Positions 36,406-46,528 are shown, counted from the first letter of the stretch. The stretch: 64,000 nucleotides of DNA from Pedobacter frigiditerrae (GCF_004331645.1 NZ_SJSK01000002.1:124001-188000); one strand, 5' to 3'. The notes: generated by a model from the letters alone, not told the origin. Program-made: numbers and translations.

Positions 36406-38160
36406 TTACTCCCAGCCTGGATTTTGGGTTAACACTCCTTTACTTTTGTAAATCTCTGTTCTAGGGATTGGATAAAGGTTTTGTCTTTCATTCCAAACTT
36501 TTTGGAAGCCAGAACCTAAAGTGATCACGTTGTAAGTGAAAGTGCCATTTGCATTTCTAAATACATCCATGCCTTTCATTGGAACAGCGATAGTTGTTGA
36601 ACCAATTTTCCAACGCATGATATCATACCAACGGTGATCTTCAAAAGATAGCTCGATGGCACGCTCATGCCTAATCACCTCACGCATTTCTGCCGTAGTC
36701 ATGTTATCTTTTAAACCGTAACCGTAAATACCAGCACCTTTTGTAATTCCTGCTCTGGCACGAATAGCAACCAATGCATTATAAACACTGGCATCTGGTG
36801 CCCCTAAAAATTCATTCTGTGCTTCTGCATAGTTTAATAATATTTCTGCATAGCGGAAATAGATGTAATTAAGCAAAGTAGTGCTGCCACCTACTGTTCT
36901 ATAAACCTCTGGCCAGTACTTTTTGCAATAATAACGGGTTGCGGTGTAGGTTATGTTACCTGGGTTCCAATCTAAGCCATAAGTGGTGGTAGGAACTCCG
37001 TTTACATTGGTGATGGTAGAATAAACTTGTATCCTTCTACCTTGCCAAGGCAAATCGTTATAAATAATGTTGTTGTAGAAACGAGGCTCCCTACCCACAT
37101 ACGGCGTTGCAGGATTATAACCAGATGTTGGATCTGTAATGGCTTTACCATTTGCCATCTCGTACATGTCAACATGGTTCTGCGTTGGGTTCATCTGACC
37201 CTGGGCGCCTCCAGAACCTGGCGACATAGAAAAATCTTGCATCATTTCTCCAGCTAAAGGTGTATTACCTTTAATACGGATCATGATATATTCTGATGAG
37301 TTAGGAACGTTTAATATGTCGCCATAAGTAGCTTGCAAAGCATAGGTTTGGCGAGCAAGGCCAGCATCACCTTTCATTACTTCTGCCGCTGCATCTGCTG
37401 CCAATTTCCATTTAGCTATATCATTTGTTGGATTATTTAAAGGACTTGCTGCATATAACAAAACACGGGCCTTCAAAGCTAAAGCAGCTCCAATTGTAGG
37501 TCTGCCATAATTAGCAGTGCCATATTCTGTATCTGTACCTAATTTGGTAATGGCAATATCTAAATCATCCAAAATGTATTTGGTTACTTGAGCATAAGTA
37601 CTACGAGGTAAATTAAGTTCGTCAAGTGGACCATAAACTTTATCAATAATTGGCACACCACCAAATCTTTTCGTCAATTCGAAATAAGATAAGGCACGTA
37701 AAAACCTCATTTCACCCTCTACTCGTTTATGATCGAAAATTGGAACTGTAGCATTTGGAGATGGCGGTACTTCGGCAATTCTCGATAACATTTTAACGTG
37801 AATCGCAATTCCCCTGTACATTAACCTCCATACATCACCAATCTCATTTAAAGATGCTTGCGTAGAATGTTCGTGGTACAAACCACGATTTAAAGATGTA
37901 ACCGTTCCTTCTGAGTTTCCAGACACAGCCTCATCAGATGCCTGTGAAACAGTTCCCCTGTGATCGTTTAGACGAACATATTTTGTAATTAAATAATTGT
38001 AGGCATTATCTGCAAATCGAGCTGCTTGTGCCGGATCTGCAAAAATTTCATCTTCAGTTAAAGCAACTCCAGGTGTTCTTTCCAAGAAATCTTTCTTACA
38101 GGAAACAAAACAAAGCGTTAACAAGAAAATAACTATATATCTTTTATAATTTCTCATCAT
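36406..38160 (-). CDS. SusD/RagB-type glycan-binding lipoprotein (pair 2)
   Basis: The product has 584 residues with lipobox CFVSC. Family features include FLRALSYFELTKRFGGVPII, ALKARVLLYAASPLNNP and the C-terminal VIRHERAIELSFEDHRWYDIMRWKIG / NLYPIPRTEIYKS. It shares the general SusD plan with pair 1 but the sequences are clearly diverged, so the two pairs probably bind different parts of the polymer or different fragment sizes. It is one base from its SusC. Confidence 0.95.
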   Translation of the reverse strand: MMRNYKRYIVIFLLTLCFVSCKKDFLERTPGVALTEDEIFADPAQAARFADNAYNYLITKYVRLNDHRGTVSQASDEAVSGNSEGTVTSLNRGLYHEHSTQASLNEIGDVWRLMYRGIAIHVKMLSRIAEVPPSPNATVPIFDHKRVEGEMRFLRALSYFELTKRFGGVPIIDKVYGPLDELNLPRSTYAQVTKYILDDLDIAITKLGTDTEYGTANYGRPTIGAALALKARVLLYAASPLNNPTNDIAKWKLAADAAAEVMKGDAGLARQTYALQATYGDILNVPNSSEYIMIRIKGNTPLAGEMMQDFSMSPGSGGAQGQMNPTQNHVDMYEMANGKAITDPTSGYNPATPYVGREPRFYNNIIYNDLPWQGRRIQVYSTITNVNGVPTTTYGLDWNPGNITYTATRYYCKKYWPEVYRTVGGSTTLLNYIYFRYAEILLNYAEAQNEFLGAPDASVYNALVAIRARAGITKGAGIYGYGLKDNMTTAEMREVIRHERAIELSFEDHRWYDIMRWKIGSTTIAVPMKGMDVFRNANGTFTYNVITLGSGFQKVWNERQNLYPIPRTEIYKSKGVLTQNPGWE

Positions 38161-38161
38161 C

Positions 38162-41100
38162 TTAAAAATTAATGTTTAAACCAAAGTTGTAAACTTTAGA
38201 AGTTGGGTACAGGGCTTGCAATGGAAAGGTCTGATTAACCACGTTTAAATTCTCAGGATCTACATACATTTTAAACTTAGTCCATGTATATAAATTCTGT
38301 CCATTCAAGAATACCCTAATGTTACTTAGTTTTAAAGCACTTGACCACGCTTTAGGCAAGGTATAAGCTAATTCTACGTTTCTTATTTTTAAGTAAGCAC
38401 CGTTTTGTAAGGTAAAATCATTTAAAGCATAATTTAATGATGCCGTTCCTCTTGAGTGTAATGCTGGCCAAGTTGCCGTAGCCGCGTTTGCAGGTGTCCA
38501 AGCATTTGTCATAAATGGGTACATTTGCTGACCGTTATTTTGCTCACTTAAAATTACGTTAGAACTTACATGTGCAACGCCTTGAAACATAACCGAAAGC
38601 GTAATTCCGTTATAAGATACACGAGGCGTAAAACTGTACACATACTCTGGGTTACTTGTGTAGCCAATAGAAGTTTGATCTAAAGTTGTAATCAAACCAT
38701 CGCCATCCAAGTCCTTAAACTTTAAATCTCCCGGTATTGGAGTAAAACCTTGTTGCTTAACTGATGAAGCAATATCAGCAGCCGAGGTATAAAAGCCATC
38801 ATTAACATAACCTATAAACTGACCTACGCTTTTGCCTTTCCGAGCTTGAAAATCAGGTGTGCCGTCTGGCTCATCATTTTCTACAATCCTGTTTTTGGCA
38901 TAACCGATTTGACCGTTTATACCAAAAGAAACTTTACCAATTTGGTTCTGATAATCTAGCTCAACTTCATAACCTTTGTTATAAACTTCTCCTCTATTCA
39001 GTTGAGGGTAATTACGTCCAAAAAGCAAAGAACCACTTAACGATGAGGTTAAGATGTCCTTACGTGTTTCATCAAACACATCAACATTTAACTTCAACTT
39101 ATCTTTTAAAAATCTAGTTTCTAAACCGATGTTTCTTTTGTAACCCGTTTCCCAAGTAACTTCTGGATTTCCCAAGGCATTATCACCAATAAATAAAGTT
39201 GGGAAAGTTGTAATTGACAAAGGATTTCCGAACGGAACGCCAGTATTTCCTGAAAAGGTGGTTAAATATAAGAAACGGTTATCCGATACCCTATCATTAC
39301 CCACTAAACCATAACTTCCCCTTAATTTTAAATAAGTCAATAAGTTATTCTTTTTCCAGAAGGGCTCATTTGTTAATGTCCATCCTGCAGAAACAGATGG
39401 GAAGAAACCATACCTTAAACCAGGAGCAAAGTTCTCTGAACCATTGTAAGTTCCATTAACTTCCACAGTATATCTTTCGTCATAACTATAAAATAAACGA
39501 CCAGCTAAACCTTGAGCAGCTCTAGGCGGAGCAGTGAAAGCTGTTCCTCCCGTGGTACGAATAAGCTGACGTGTACCCAACAATGTACCCGTTACTCTAT
39601 TTTTACCAAACTCACGTTCGTAATAGAACCCAGTTTGTAAGTTCATGTTTGTACTACCAGAAGTTACACCACCATCTTGTACCGCACCTAGAGGCTCATC
39701 ACGGTTACGAGTATCTGTAGAAAGTGTAGCTTCTTTAGTTACTGGATTATAGACATAAGCTGCCCAGTTTGCATTTCTTCTCTCAACGTTGTTATAATAA
39801 GAATCATACCCAAAATTTCCTTTGAATGATAAACCCTTAGTTATAAAATCTAGTTTATAATCGACATTAAAAGTACTTTCTATGGTATTGATATCATCAT
39901 TACGTGTTCCGTAACGAGTTAAAATAGCATAAGGGTTCCAAATATTGGTACCTACGTTAGGGTTCGCTGTTATTCTTCCATCAGGTAAAGTTACCGGATA
40001 AGCATAAGCTGGCACCTGCAAAATACGAGAAATCATGCCTTCTATGGTATCATAAGAGAAGGCAGAAGATGACAATAAACCTGAAGGTTGATAACGAGTA
40101 GCAAAACGACCACCCAATTTTATACCAACGGTTAAATCTTTATTTAAGGTTAAGTCTACGTTAGAACGGAAATTATATCTATTGTAATTCGGTACCGTAT
40201 TGATTCCATAAGGTGATGGGAATTTTTTAAAAATCCCATCTTGGAATGAATAACCAGCTGAAACAAAGTACTTCGCTATTTTTGTTCCTCCATTGATATT
40301 GATGTTGTGTTGCGTTTGAGAATAAAACTTTTTAGTTAAATAATCAAACCATTGCACATCTGGGTAACCAATGGGATCAGACTTATCTGCAAATTTTTGA
40401 ATAGCATCATCAGAAAATGGTGCTGGTTTCCCATCATTAAGATAAGATTGGTTTAAAAGCTGAGCATTTTCTAACGCTGGCAAACCAACTGCTAAACCCG
40501 TATAAGTTTGTGCTGCATAATTACCAGTATAAGTAACTCTTGGTTTTCCAATCTTACCAACTTTTGTGGTAATTACGATTACACCATTTGCACCCTTTAA
40601 ACCATAAATAGCTGTAGAAGCCGCATCTTTTAAAATAGATACTGTTTCAATTTCATTAGGATCTACATCTGCAAAACTTGGTCGCTCGATACCATCTACT
40701 ACCACAATTGCAGAAGCACTTGCAGAGTTTAAGGTGGCTATACCACGTATTCTAATGGTTGCTGCATCCGCACCAGGTTGCCCGCTTGTTTGCACGGCAA
40801 TTAAACCTGGCAACCTACCAATTAAACTATTGGTTGGATTTGGTGTTGGCGACTTCATGATCTCTTCGGCGCCGATTTGAGAAATTGCAGCTGTTACACT
40901 CGCCTTCTTTTGAGTTCCATACCCCACTACAATAATTTCGTTTAAACCTTGAGCATCTTCTTCCATGGTAATGTTAAGTACTGTTTTACCACTTAAGGAC
41001 ACCTCCTGATTTTTGTAGCCAATGCTAGAAAAAACAAGTACCGCATCACTTGGAACATTTTTAAGTAAAAATCTACCATCGCCATCTGTTGAGGTAGCAT

Positions 41101-41356
41101 TGCTGGTTCCTTTCACTTTTACTCCTACACCTGGTAGTGGCCCACTTGCATCTTTTACAACACCTGTAACATCAACCCAACGATTTTTTGTGTTTTTAAC
41201 ACCTTTTGTTAATGGGGTACTTTTTAATGTAGTTAGATAATTTAGCTTAATACTGCCCTTTGCAGAATTAGCTGAAGCATTAATTTGCAAGAACATACAC
41301 CAGAGCAGTGTGATAGAAATGTTCCGCAAAATTCTTTTTAGTAGAATTTTCCTCAT
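38162..41356 (-). CDS. SusC/RagA-type TonB-dependent transporter (pair 2, first gene of locus)
   Basis: I start at the ATG at 41356 (MRKILLKRILRNISITLLWC signal); the longer frame begins with TTG. The 1,064-residue product has a long linker (~35-65), a carboxypeptidase-regulatory domain (WVDVTGVVKDASGPLPGVGVKVKG), the SusC plug signature DPNEIETVSILKDAASTAIYGLKGANGVI and a barrel ending YPTSKVYNFGLNINF. No STN domain is seen, so an adjacent ECF anti-sigma partner is not expected, and none is encoded nearby. It heads a ~29-kb co-directional run of glycan genes. Confidence 0.95.
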   Translation of the reverse strand: MRKILLKRILRNISITLLWCMFLQINASANSAKGSIKLNYLTTLKSTPLTKGVKNTKNRWVDVTGVVKDASGPLPGVGVKVKGTSNATSTDGDGRFLLKNVPSDAVLVFSSIGYKNQEVSLSGKTVLNITMEEDAQGLNEIIVVGYGTQKKASVTAAISQIGAEEIMKSPTPNPTNSLIGRLPGLIAVQTSGQPGADAATIRIRGIATLNSASASAIVVVDGIERPSFADVDPNEIETVSILKDAASTAIYGLKGANGVIVITTKVGKIGKPRVTYTGNYAAQTYTGLAVGLPALENAQLLNQSYLNDGKPAPFSDDAIQKFADKSDPIGYPDVQWFDYLTKKFYSQTQHNININGGTKIAKYFVSAGYSFQDGIFKKFPSPYGINTVPNYNRYNFRSNVDLTLNKDLTVGIKLGGRFATRYQPSGLLSSSAFSYDTIEGMISRILQVPAYAYPVTLPDGRITANPNVGTNIWNPYAILTRYGTRNDDINTIESTFNVDYKLDFITKGLSFKGNFGYDSYYNNVERRNANWAAYVYNPVTKEATLSTDTRNRDEPLGAVQDGGVTSGSTNMNLQTGFYYEREFGKNRVTGTLLGTRQLIRTTGGTAFTAPPRAAQGLAGRLFYSYDERYTVEVNGTYNGSENFAPGLRYGFFPSVSAGWTLTNEPFWKKNNLLTYLKLRGSYGLVGNDRVSDNRFLYLTTFSGNTGVPFGNPLSITTFPTLFIGDNALGNPEVTWETGYKRNIGLETRFLKDKLKLNVDVFDETRKDILTSSLSGSLLFGRNYPQLNRGEVYNKGYEVELDYQNQIGKVSFGINGQIGYAKNRIVENDEPDGTPDFQARKGKSVGQFIGYVNDGFYTSAADIASSVKQQGFTPIPGDLKFKDLDGDGLITTLDQTSIGYTSNPEYVYSFTPRVSYNGITLSVMFQGVAHVSSNVILSEQNNGQQMYPFMTNAWTPANAATATWPALHSRGTASLNYALNDFTLQNGAYLKIRNVELAYTLPKAWSSALKLSNIRVFLNGQNLYTWTKFKMYVDPENLNVVNQTFPLQALYPTSKVYNFGLNINF

Positions 41357-41429
41357 ACAGTTTAAATTGGTTTGTTTATTATCCAAAATATTTGGTGAGG
41401 TAAATATAGAAGATTAGCCTTTACAATTG

Positions 41430-41437
41430 CAAATATA
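41430..41437 (-). promoter_or_regulatory. Possible -7 box for the susC operon
   Basis: On the minus strand TATATTTG fits TAnnTTTG and would start transcription ~65 bases upstream of susC. The -33 region lacks TTTG, as expected if an activator is required. Confidence 0.35.
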
Positions 41438-41859
41438 AATATTCATAAAACACTGATTTTTAGCAAGTTATAATTGTTTTGATACGCTTTATACGCATAC
41501 ACACAATTAGCTAACAAACTGATAATATGATATATATACAAAACTAATTTTAAAAAGATTATACGCTTAAATCGCATTAAAAAAAATCGAATAAGATTTA
41601 AAGAATTTATTAACAATGGAGTTAAAATATGACGATTCTTGCTTTAATGGCAATTTATTTATCAATCACTAATTATTACATATGCTTAAATCATCAAATA
41701 CCACCCTTCTGAAACAGAGCCATCGGCAATGCTTTTTTTAACTTATAGCTAAGTAATGCACCAACTCCCATTGCTTCACAATCGTCGTTATCCTTTCGTC
41801 AACTGGTCGTATCTTGGTCGCTTTTGCATAACCTCTGCGTCGTTACAGAGATGCAATGA

Positions 41860-41892
41860 GTCCAATATGAGTCCAATATAAGTCCAGTATGT
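41860..41892. repeat. 11-bp tandem repeat (GTCCAATATRA, 3 copies)
   Basis: Units at 41860, 41871 and 41882 share GTCCARTAT; a fourth, decayed copy follows. Unit length and TCCAA core match the array at 1972-2022. Confidence 0.7.
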
Positions 41893-42162
41893 CTCCAACT
41901 ATTTATATTAATACTTGGACTTTTAATACATATGTTATGTATTTACTATTGTAACATTAATATGCTGTCACGACACAGACCCTAAGCAATGGCGATGGCT
42001 TCTCGACTGAATGGCGAACAATAGACAAAGAGAATATGAATGATAAATGGAAAATTCAAAGGGTAATGCTAGCAGTCAACTAGTGTGCGTTCCCTTCTGC
42101 ACATTAATGGCTAATACACTAATTATTTAGCAACTAAAATATTCAGTAAAATCTATTACAAA

Positions 42163-42191
42163 AAAAGCTTCCTGATGTTCAGGAAGCTTTT
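42163..42191 (-). terminator. trxB terminator
   Basis: AAAAGCTTCCTGA / TCAGGAAGCTTTT form a perfect 13-bp stem with a 3-base loop, followed on the minus strand by a run of T. A small extra stem GCTGGT-ACCAGC (42206-42223) lies between it and the trxB stop. Confidence 0.9.
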
Positions 42192-42230
42192 AAATATCAT
42201 ACAAGCTGGTGTCCTTACCAGCCAATGTTT

Positions 42231-43211
42231 TTATGGATAAGTTGATGCTAGCACATTAACGGCATCGCCTTTGGCAGCTAAATAACGTTCTGCATCTAAA
42301 GCAGCCATACAACCAGAACCAGCGGCGGTAACTGCCTGGCGGTAATAATGGTCTTGTACATCGCCACATGCAAATACGCCTTCTAAGTTAGTTTTAGATG
42401 TACCTGGGATAGTTGTTAAATAACCTGTTTCATCCATGTCTAACCAGCCTTTAAAAATATCGGTATTGGGTTTATGACCAATTGCCACAAAGAAACCCTC
42501 AACATCTAAAACTTTAGATTCTTCAGTTTTAACGTTTAAAATTTTAATGCCAGTAACATTTTTACCGTTACCTATAACCTCGGTTGCTTGTGTATTGTAA
42601 ATTACCTCGATGTTTGGGGTGTTTAATACACGATGTACCATTGCTTTTGAAGCACGGAATTCATCTCTACGCACTAACATATATACTTTTTTACAAAGTT
42701 TGGCCAAATAAGTTGCTTCTTCTGCAGCTGTATCTCCTGCGCCGACAATTGCTACATCTTGACCTTTAAAAAAGAAACCATCACAAACGGCACAGGCAGA
42801 AACGCCAAAGCCATTATATTTTTGTTCACTTTCTAAACCTAACCATTTTGCGGTTGCGCCAGTAGCGATGATTACCGTATCAGCAGTGATGGTTTTAATT
42901 TCATCTACAACAACTTTACGAGGGAAAGAAGAAAAGTCTACAGAACTTACATAACCAAAACGAATTTGAGTTCCAAAACGCTCTGCTTGTTTTCTAAAAT
43001 CTTCCATCATTTCTGGGCCCATGATACCATCTGGATAACCCGGGAAATTATCTACATCGGTAGTTTGGGTTAACTGACCACCCATTTCCATACCTGTGTA
43101 CATTACTGGTTTTAAATCGGCACGGGCAGCATAAATTGCAGCTGTATAACCTGCGGGACCAGACCCTATAATTAAACATTTTACGTGTTCTATTTCTTGT
43201 TCTTGCGACAT
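42231..43211 (-). CDS. trxB: Thioredoxin reductase
   Basis: The 326-residue cytoplasmic FAD enzyme passes electrons from NADPH to thioredoxin. FAD-binding GSGPAGYTAAIYAAR (~17-31), NADPH-binding GAGDTAAEEA, redox pair Cys140-Ala-Val-Cys143 in SACAVCDG, and the C-terminal FACGDVQDHYYRQAVTAAGSGCMAALDAERYL are all present. The ATG at 43211 fits the family; the TTG seven codons upstream is unlikely. It has its own promoter and terminator. Confidence 0.97.
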   Translation of the reverse strand: MSQEQEIEHVKCLIIGSGPAGYTAAIYAARADLKPVMYTGMEMGGQLTQTTDVDNFPGYPDGIMGPEMMEDFRKQAERFGTQIRFGYVSSVDFSSFPRKVVVDEIKTITADTVIIATGATAKWLGLESEQKYNGFGVSACAVCDGFFFKGQDVAIVGAGDTAAEEATYLAKLCKKVYMLVRRDEFRASKAMVHRVLNTPNIEVIYNTQATEVIGNGKNVTGIKILNVKTEESKVLDVEGFFVAIGHKPNTDIFKGWLDMDETGYLTTIPGTSKTNLEGVFACGDVQDHYYRQAVTAAGSGCMAALDAERYLAAKGDAVNVLASTYP

Positions 43212-43229
43212 GTTGTTTGTATTAATGTA

Positions 43230-43261
43230 CAAATTTAATCTTTTAAGTTCGAAAGCTCAAA
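43230..43261 (-). promoter_or_regulatory. Promoter for trxB
   Basis: On the minus strand TTTG (43258-43261), 20 bases, then TAAATTTG (43230-43237) matches the Bacteroidota TTTG / TAnnTTTG promoter. It is 19 bases upstream of the ATG. Confidence 0.7.
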
Positions 43262-43308
43262 GCTTGTGGATAAAGATGAAATTGTGGAGATAATTCAGTT
43301 TGCAGTTA

Positions 43309-43764
43309 TTAGTTTGCTGTCATCTCTATTGTTTGTTTTTTTAGCTTAGAGAAAAATATAGCAATAGTAAATGAAATGAAAAAAGGTAATACCTGAGGTA
43401 TGTGATACCGTATCGATATTAAATCCCACCCTCTATTAAATATAAAATGATAACTTAAGGAAATTAACACCATAATTAAATACAGGATTAGTTTTATATT
43501 CTTAGTTATTCCATTCTTGCAAATGCAATAATAGAAAAGCCAAAACAGGAAAAACCCAGGCAAAGAAGTAATAATTCCAAAAAACAATGCAAAAACTAGA
43601 TATAAGGAAATATCATTTGGGTAGGCATAATAAGATGAACCATCATACCAACCTTCAAAAAAGAAATATAAGTGATAAAGAAAAAAGCCTGTAATACTAC
43701 CGCATATCCAAACTTGCAAAGGGTATCTATAAAAACTTAAGAAGCCTTTTTGACTGTTTTCCAT
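43309..43764 (-). CDS. Hypothetical membrane protein, four helices
   Basis: The 151-residue product is not a family I recognise. Four hydrophobic helices are visible (about residues 14-33, 48-75, 88-106 and 122-142) with short loops containing FEGWYDGSSYYAYPND. The C-terminus is basic (KLKKQTIEM). It lies seven bases after the dipeptidase gene, so it is the probable last gene of that operon. Confidence 0.65.
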   Translation of the reverse strand: MENSQKGFLSFYRYPLQVWICGSITGFFLYHLYFFFEGWYDGSSYYAYPNDISLYLVFALFFGIITSLPGFFLFWLFYYCICKNGITKNIKLILYLIMVLISLSYHFIFNRGWDLISIRYHIPQVLPFFISFTIAIFFSKLKKQTIEMTAN

Positions 43765-43771
43765 ATTCTAT

Positions 43772-44932
43772 TTAAGGTTTATTCGCTCTAAGCACCCTTA
43801 AAAAATTACCTCCCAAAATTTTAGTGATTTCATTGGCCTTATAACCTCTTTTAAGCAATGCAGCTGTAATTTTAGGATAATCGGCTATGCTATTTATGCC
43901 TAAAGGAAATGCTTCTGCGCCATCAAAGTCGGCACCTAAACCAACATGATCTACCCCAATTAGTTTTACGATATAATCTATATGGTCAATTAACTTTTCA
44001 ATAGATGGTCTTGTTGCATCAGCATCTGCTTGATGTAGAGATATTAAGGTATCAATGGCATTGCTCCTGCCATATTTTGCTGATAATGTTTTTAGTTCTG
44101 CATCATATTTAGCAAAGAATACTTTTTGTTTGGCGTTATATGTTGAATCTAAAAAGCCAGCATAAAAGTTAAGTGAAATAACGCCGCCATTTTTACCGAC
44201 TGCTTTAATTTGTTCGTCATTTAAATTTCTAGGCACTGGATTTAGCGCATAAACACAACTGTGTGACACCAAAACAGGTTTTTTAGTTATCGCAATGGCA
44301 TCAAAAAATGTTTTTACCCCAACGTGAGACAAATCTACAATTACGCCTAAAGCATTCATTTTACGAACAATTTGCTTACCTAAATTATTTAATCCTGCGT
44401 TTTCTGGTTTAACTTTTTTTGATGTTTCTTCTGCTGCCGAACTTGCCCAAGATGTACTATTGTTCCAAGTGAGGGTCATGTAAATCATTCCCCTTTTGGC
44501 CAGTTTCTCTAAGTTATCCAAACCGTTCTCGATCATGTGCCCGCCTTCTACCCCAATCATGGCAGCCAGTTTTTTAGCGGCAACTGCTTTTTCTAGTTCT
44601 GCTGCATTTTTAACCAAGGTGATCTTATCAGGATACCTTTCTATTAAACTGTATAGAGAATCGATTTCTTGATTTGCCAATGCATACCCCCCACTTTCAT
44701 CGCACCAAATTGAAAAAACCTGAACATCTAAGCCACCTTCTTTCGCTCTCACCAAATCGAAGTTCCCAGTTTTTTGAAGTTTACCAATATCAATACCAGA
44801 TTTAATTTGGTTGAACAAAATATCACCGTGGGTATCTACAACAATTGCATGTTTATGAATTGTTTCTGGACTTTGAGCAAAAACTACATAACTGAAAAAA
44901 GAAAGAGCTAAACTAAATAAATATTTTTTCAT
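43772..44932 (-). CDS. Membrane dipeptidase (peptidase family M19), exported
   Basis: The 386-residue product has signal peptide ending SYVVFAQ. M19 zinc dipeptidase features are VVDTHGDI (first metal ligands), GVEGGHMIENGLDNL, LTWNNSTSWASS, VDLSHVG and KPVLVSHS (metal His), and DHVGLGADFDGAEAFPLG. These enzymes hydrolyse dipeptides, often with D-residues at the C-terminus. Its ATG overlaps the upstream gene's stop by four bases. A role in envelope peptide recycling is an inference. Confidence 0.93.
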   Translation of the reverse strand: MKKYLFSLALSFFSYVVFAQSPETIHKHAIVVDTHGDILFNQIKSGIDIGKLQKTGNFDLVRAKEGGLDVQVFSIWCDESGGYALANQEIDSLYSLIERYPDKITLVKNAAELEKAVAAKKLAAMIGVEGGHMIENGLDNLEKLAKRGMIYMTLTWNNSTSWASSAAEETSKKVKPENAGLNNLGKQIVRKMNALGVIVDLSHVGVKTFFDAIAITKKPVLVSHSCVYALNPVPRNLNDEQIKAVGKNGGVISLNFYAGFLDSTYNAKQKVFFAKYDAELKTLSAKYGRSNAIDTLISLHQADADATRPSIEKLIDHIDYIVKLIGVDHVGLGADFDGAEAFPLGINSIADYPKITAALLKRGYKANEITKILGGNFLRVLRANKP

Positions 44933-45885
44933 AAATACCTGAGTGTATATTGAATATAATTGACCGTAGGTTTTTTATCAATTCCTGTGGTACCAGGAAA
45001 CCATGCTTCAGTTTTCATAAAAAAATCTTTGATTTTCATCATCAATGTGCTGTCGCTTAATCCCGTAACTGTGGGCTCTGAAAGCTTTCCATCTTCCTTT
45101 ACAATAAAACTTACTTTAGCTTCCTCATTAGCAATTGCATTGAAATTTTCCAAACTTAAAAACCGACGAAGATCAGACTTAAAATCGCCTTTTGGCCTAG
45201 CTTGAACATCATACTTAGAAGTTTCTTTTATTTTCTGCTGAAATTCTCTTCTATCTTTTTCTTGTTGAGCTTGCACTTCTTTATTCAGTTTCTTACCTAC
45301 ACTTTTCCCATCTTGATAAGTGATTTCGTAAAGACCTCCATCTTGCTGCCAAACTCCATCCTTAACACCATTTTTATAATTTCCAGAAAGCATTAGCTTA
45401 CCATTTTCCCAAAACTCTCTATATGAACCATTCAAAACGTCATTGTTGAACGTCTCTACCCGTTTTACAGATTCATTCTTAAAATAATGCAACCATTCAC
45501 CATTCATTTTCCCATTCAAAAATTCACCTTTTGCATCTAAATAATGACCAATAGGTTTATTATATGTTGTGTCTTGATAATTATTTGCTTTACTAAAGCT
45601 GCCTTTTTTTGTTTCTCTGCTAATTATATAATAGACATATTTCCCATGGGGAATTGATAAAGCTTCATCCTTAAATGATCCTGAAACAATCAATAAGTTT
45701 TCTAGTGAATATTGTTCCATTCGATAGACAGTATCTGAATTGGTTTTAGCAAAAACAACTATATAAGAAGTTGCCTTCGCTGAGTCGGCAACCTGATCTG
45801 TTTTATCTAAGTAGTACTTTAAGTTTTGGGAGAAACCGAATTGATTTAACCCAAAAACAAAAAAAAATGAGAGTATTAACTTCAT
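44929..45885 (-). CDS. YwqK/MORN-like repeat protein with TonB-C-like end
   Basis: The product has 318 residues with a signal peptide ending GFSQ. The middle carries MORN/YwqK-type repeats (GEFLNGKMNGEWLHYFKNE, VLNGSYREFWENGKLMLSGNYKNG). The last ~90 residues (ANEEAKVSFIVKEDGKLSEPTVTG, KTEAWFPG, NYIQYTLRYL) resemble the C-terminal domain of TonB-like energy transducers. Such proteins are often labelled antitoxins by their repeat alone; nothing here supports that. It is the third paralog in a row. Confidence 0.75.
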   Translation of the reverse strand: MKLILSFFFVFGLNQFGFSQNLKYYLDKTDQVADSAKATSYIVVFAKTNSDTVYRMEQYSLENLLIVSGSFKDEALSIPHGKYVYYIISRETKKGSFSKANNYQDTTYNKPIGHYLDAKGEFLNGKMNGEWLHYFKNESVKRVETFNNDVLNGSYREFWENGKLMLSGNYKNGVKDGVWQQDGGLYEITYQDGKSVGKKLNKEVQAQQEKDRREFQQKIKETSKYDVQARPKGDFKSDLRRFLSLENFNAIANEEAKVSFIVKEDGKLSEPTVTGLSDSTLMMKIKDFFMKTEAWFPGTTGIDKKPTVNYIQYTLRYL

Positions 45886-45895
45886 TATAAAATAT

Positions 45896-46513
45896 TTAAT
45901 TTTTCACCTCACCTTTTACTTTCTTTGTTTTCTTAACGTATCTGGTTGATTTTCGAACACCATTTTCATACGTATCTATTCGGGTTCCATTTTCTGATAT
46001 CCACTCCCCATGTTTTTCGTTATTCAAAAAATTTCCAGAAACAGTAATATCTCCATACTTATCATATTCTTTATAAGCTCCATTGGCTAAACCACCTTTA
46101 AATTCCATATAACTTGAGATATTCCCATCTGGATAATAAGTAAACCATTTTCCTTCTTCTTTGCCGTTTACAAATTCACCTTCTTGGCTTTTAAATCTAG
46201 TTTTTCCCTTTAGATCATATCGTGTTCTATTGATATTATTATAATCTACAACACCAGTGTAAAAAACAAATTTACCATGAGGAATAGTTAAAAGTTCATC
46301 ATTGTATGAACCTGTTTGTAATAGGTTATCATTAAGGTCATACCTTTTAAACATCCAAATATCTTGGTCACTTAGTTTGCCATAAATGGCATAAGACGTC
46401 GCTTTATTTTTATTAGAAATAACCTTATCCCCATAAAAATATACAGGCTTTATTTGTGCGTTAACCTTAATTAAACTTGTAATTAAAAATAGCAGTAGTA
46501 ATAATTTTTTCAT
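45896..46513 (-). CDS. YwqK/MORN-like repeat protein, second paralog
   Basis: The product has 205 residues with a signal peptide (ending IKVNAQ). Its first half, KPVYFYGDKVISNKNKATSYAIYGKLS, is nearly the same as in the next gene upstream. MORN-like units EGEFVNGKEEGKWFTYYPDG, GGLANGAYKEYDKYGDI and GNFLNNEKHGEWIS follow. The C-terminus is basic. Function unknown; probably an exported scaffold or surface protein. Confidence 0.75.
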   Translation of the reverse strand: MKKLLLLLFLITSLIKVNAQIKPVYFYGDKVISNKNKATSYAIYGKLSDQDIWMFKRYDLNDNLLQTGSYNDELLTIPHGKFVFYTGVVDYNNINRTRYDLKGKTRFKSQEGEFVNGKEEGKWFTYYPDGNISSYMEFKGGLANGAYKEYDKYGDITVSGNFLNNEKHGEWISENGTRIDTYENGVRKSTRYVKKTKKVKGEVKN

Positions 46514-46528
46514 TTAAACTTAAACGTA

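Larger units (their letters stand above)
41357..42230. other. 874-base leader/intergenic stretch upstream of susC
   Basis: It is very AT-rich near susC (41390-41660) and more mixed further on. It holds a -7-like box (41430-41437), an 11-bp tandem repeat (41860-41892) and the trxB terminator (42163-42191). No gene is evident. Such a long leader could house a regulator-binding site for induction of the glycan locus. Confidence 0.55.
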
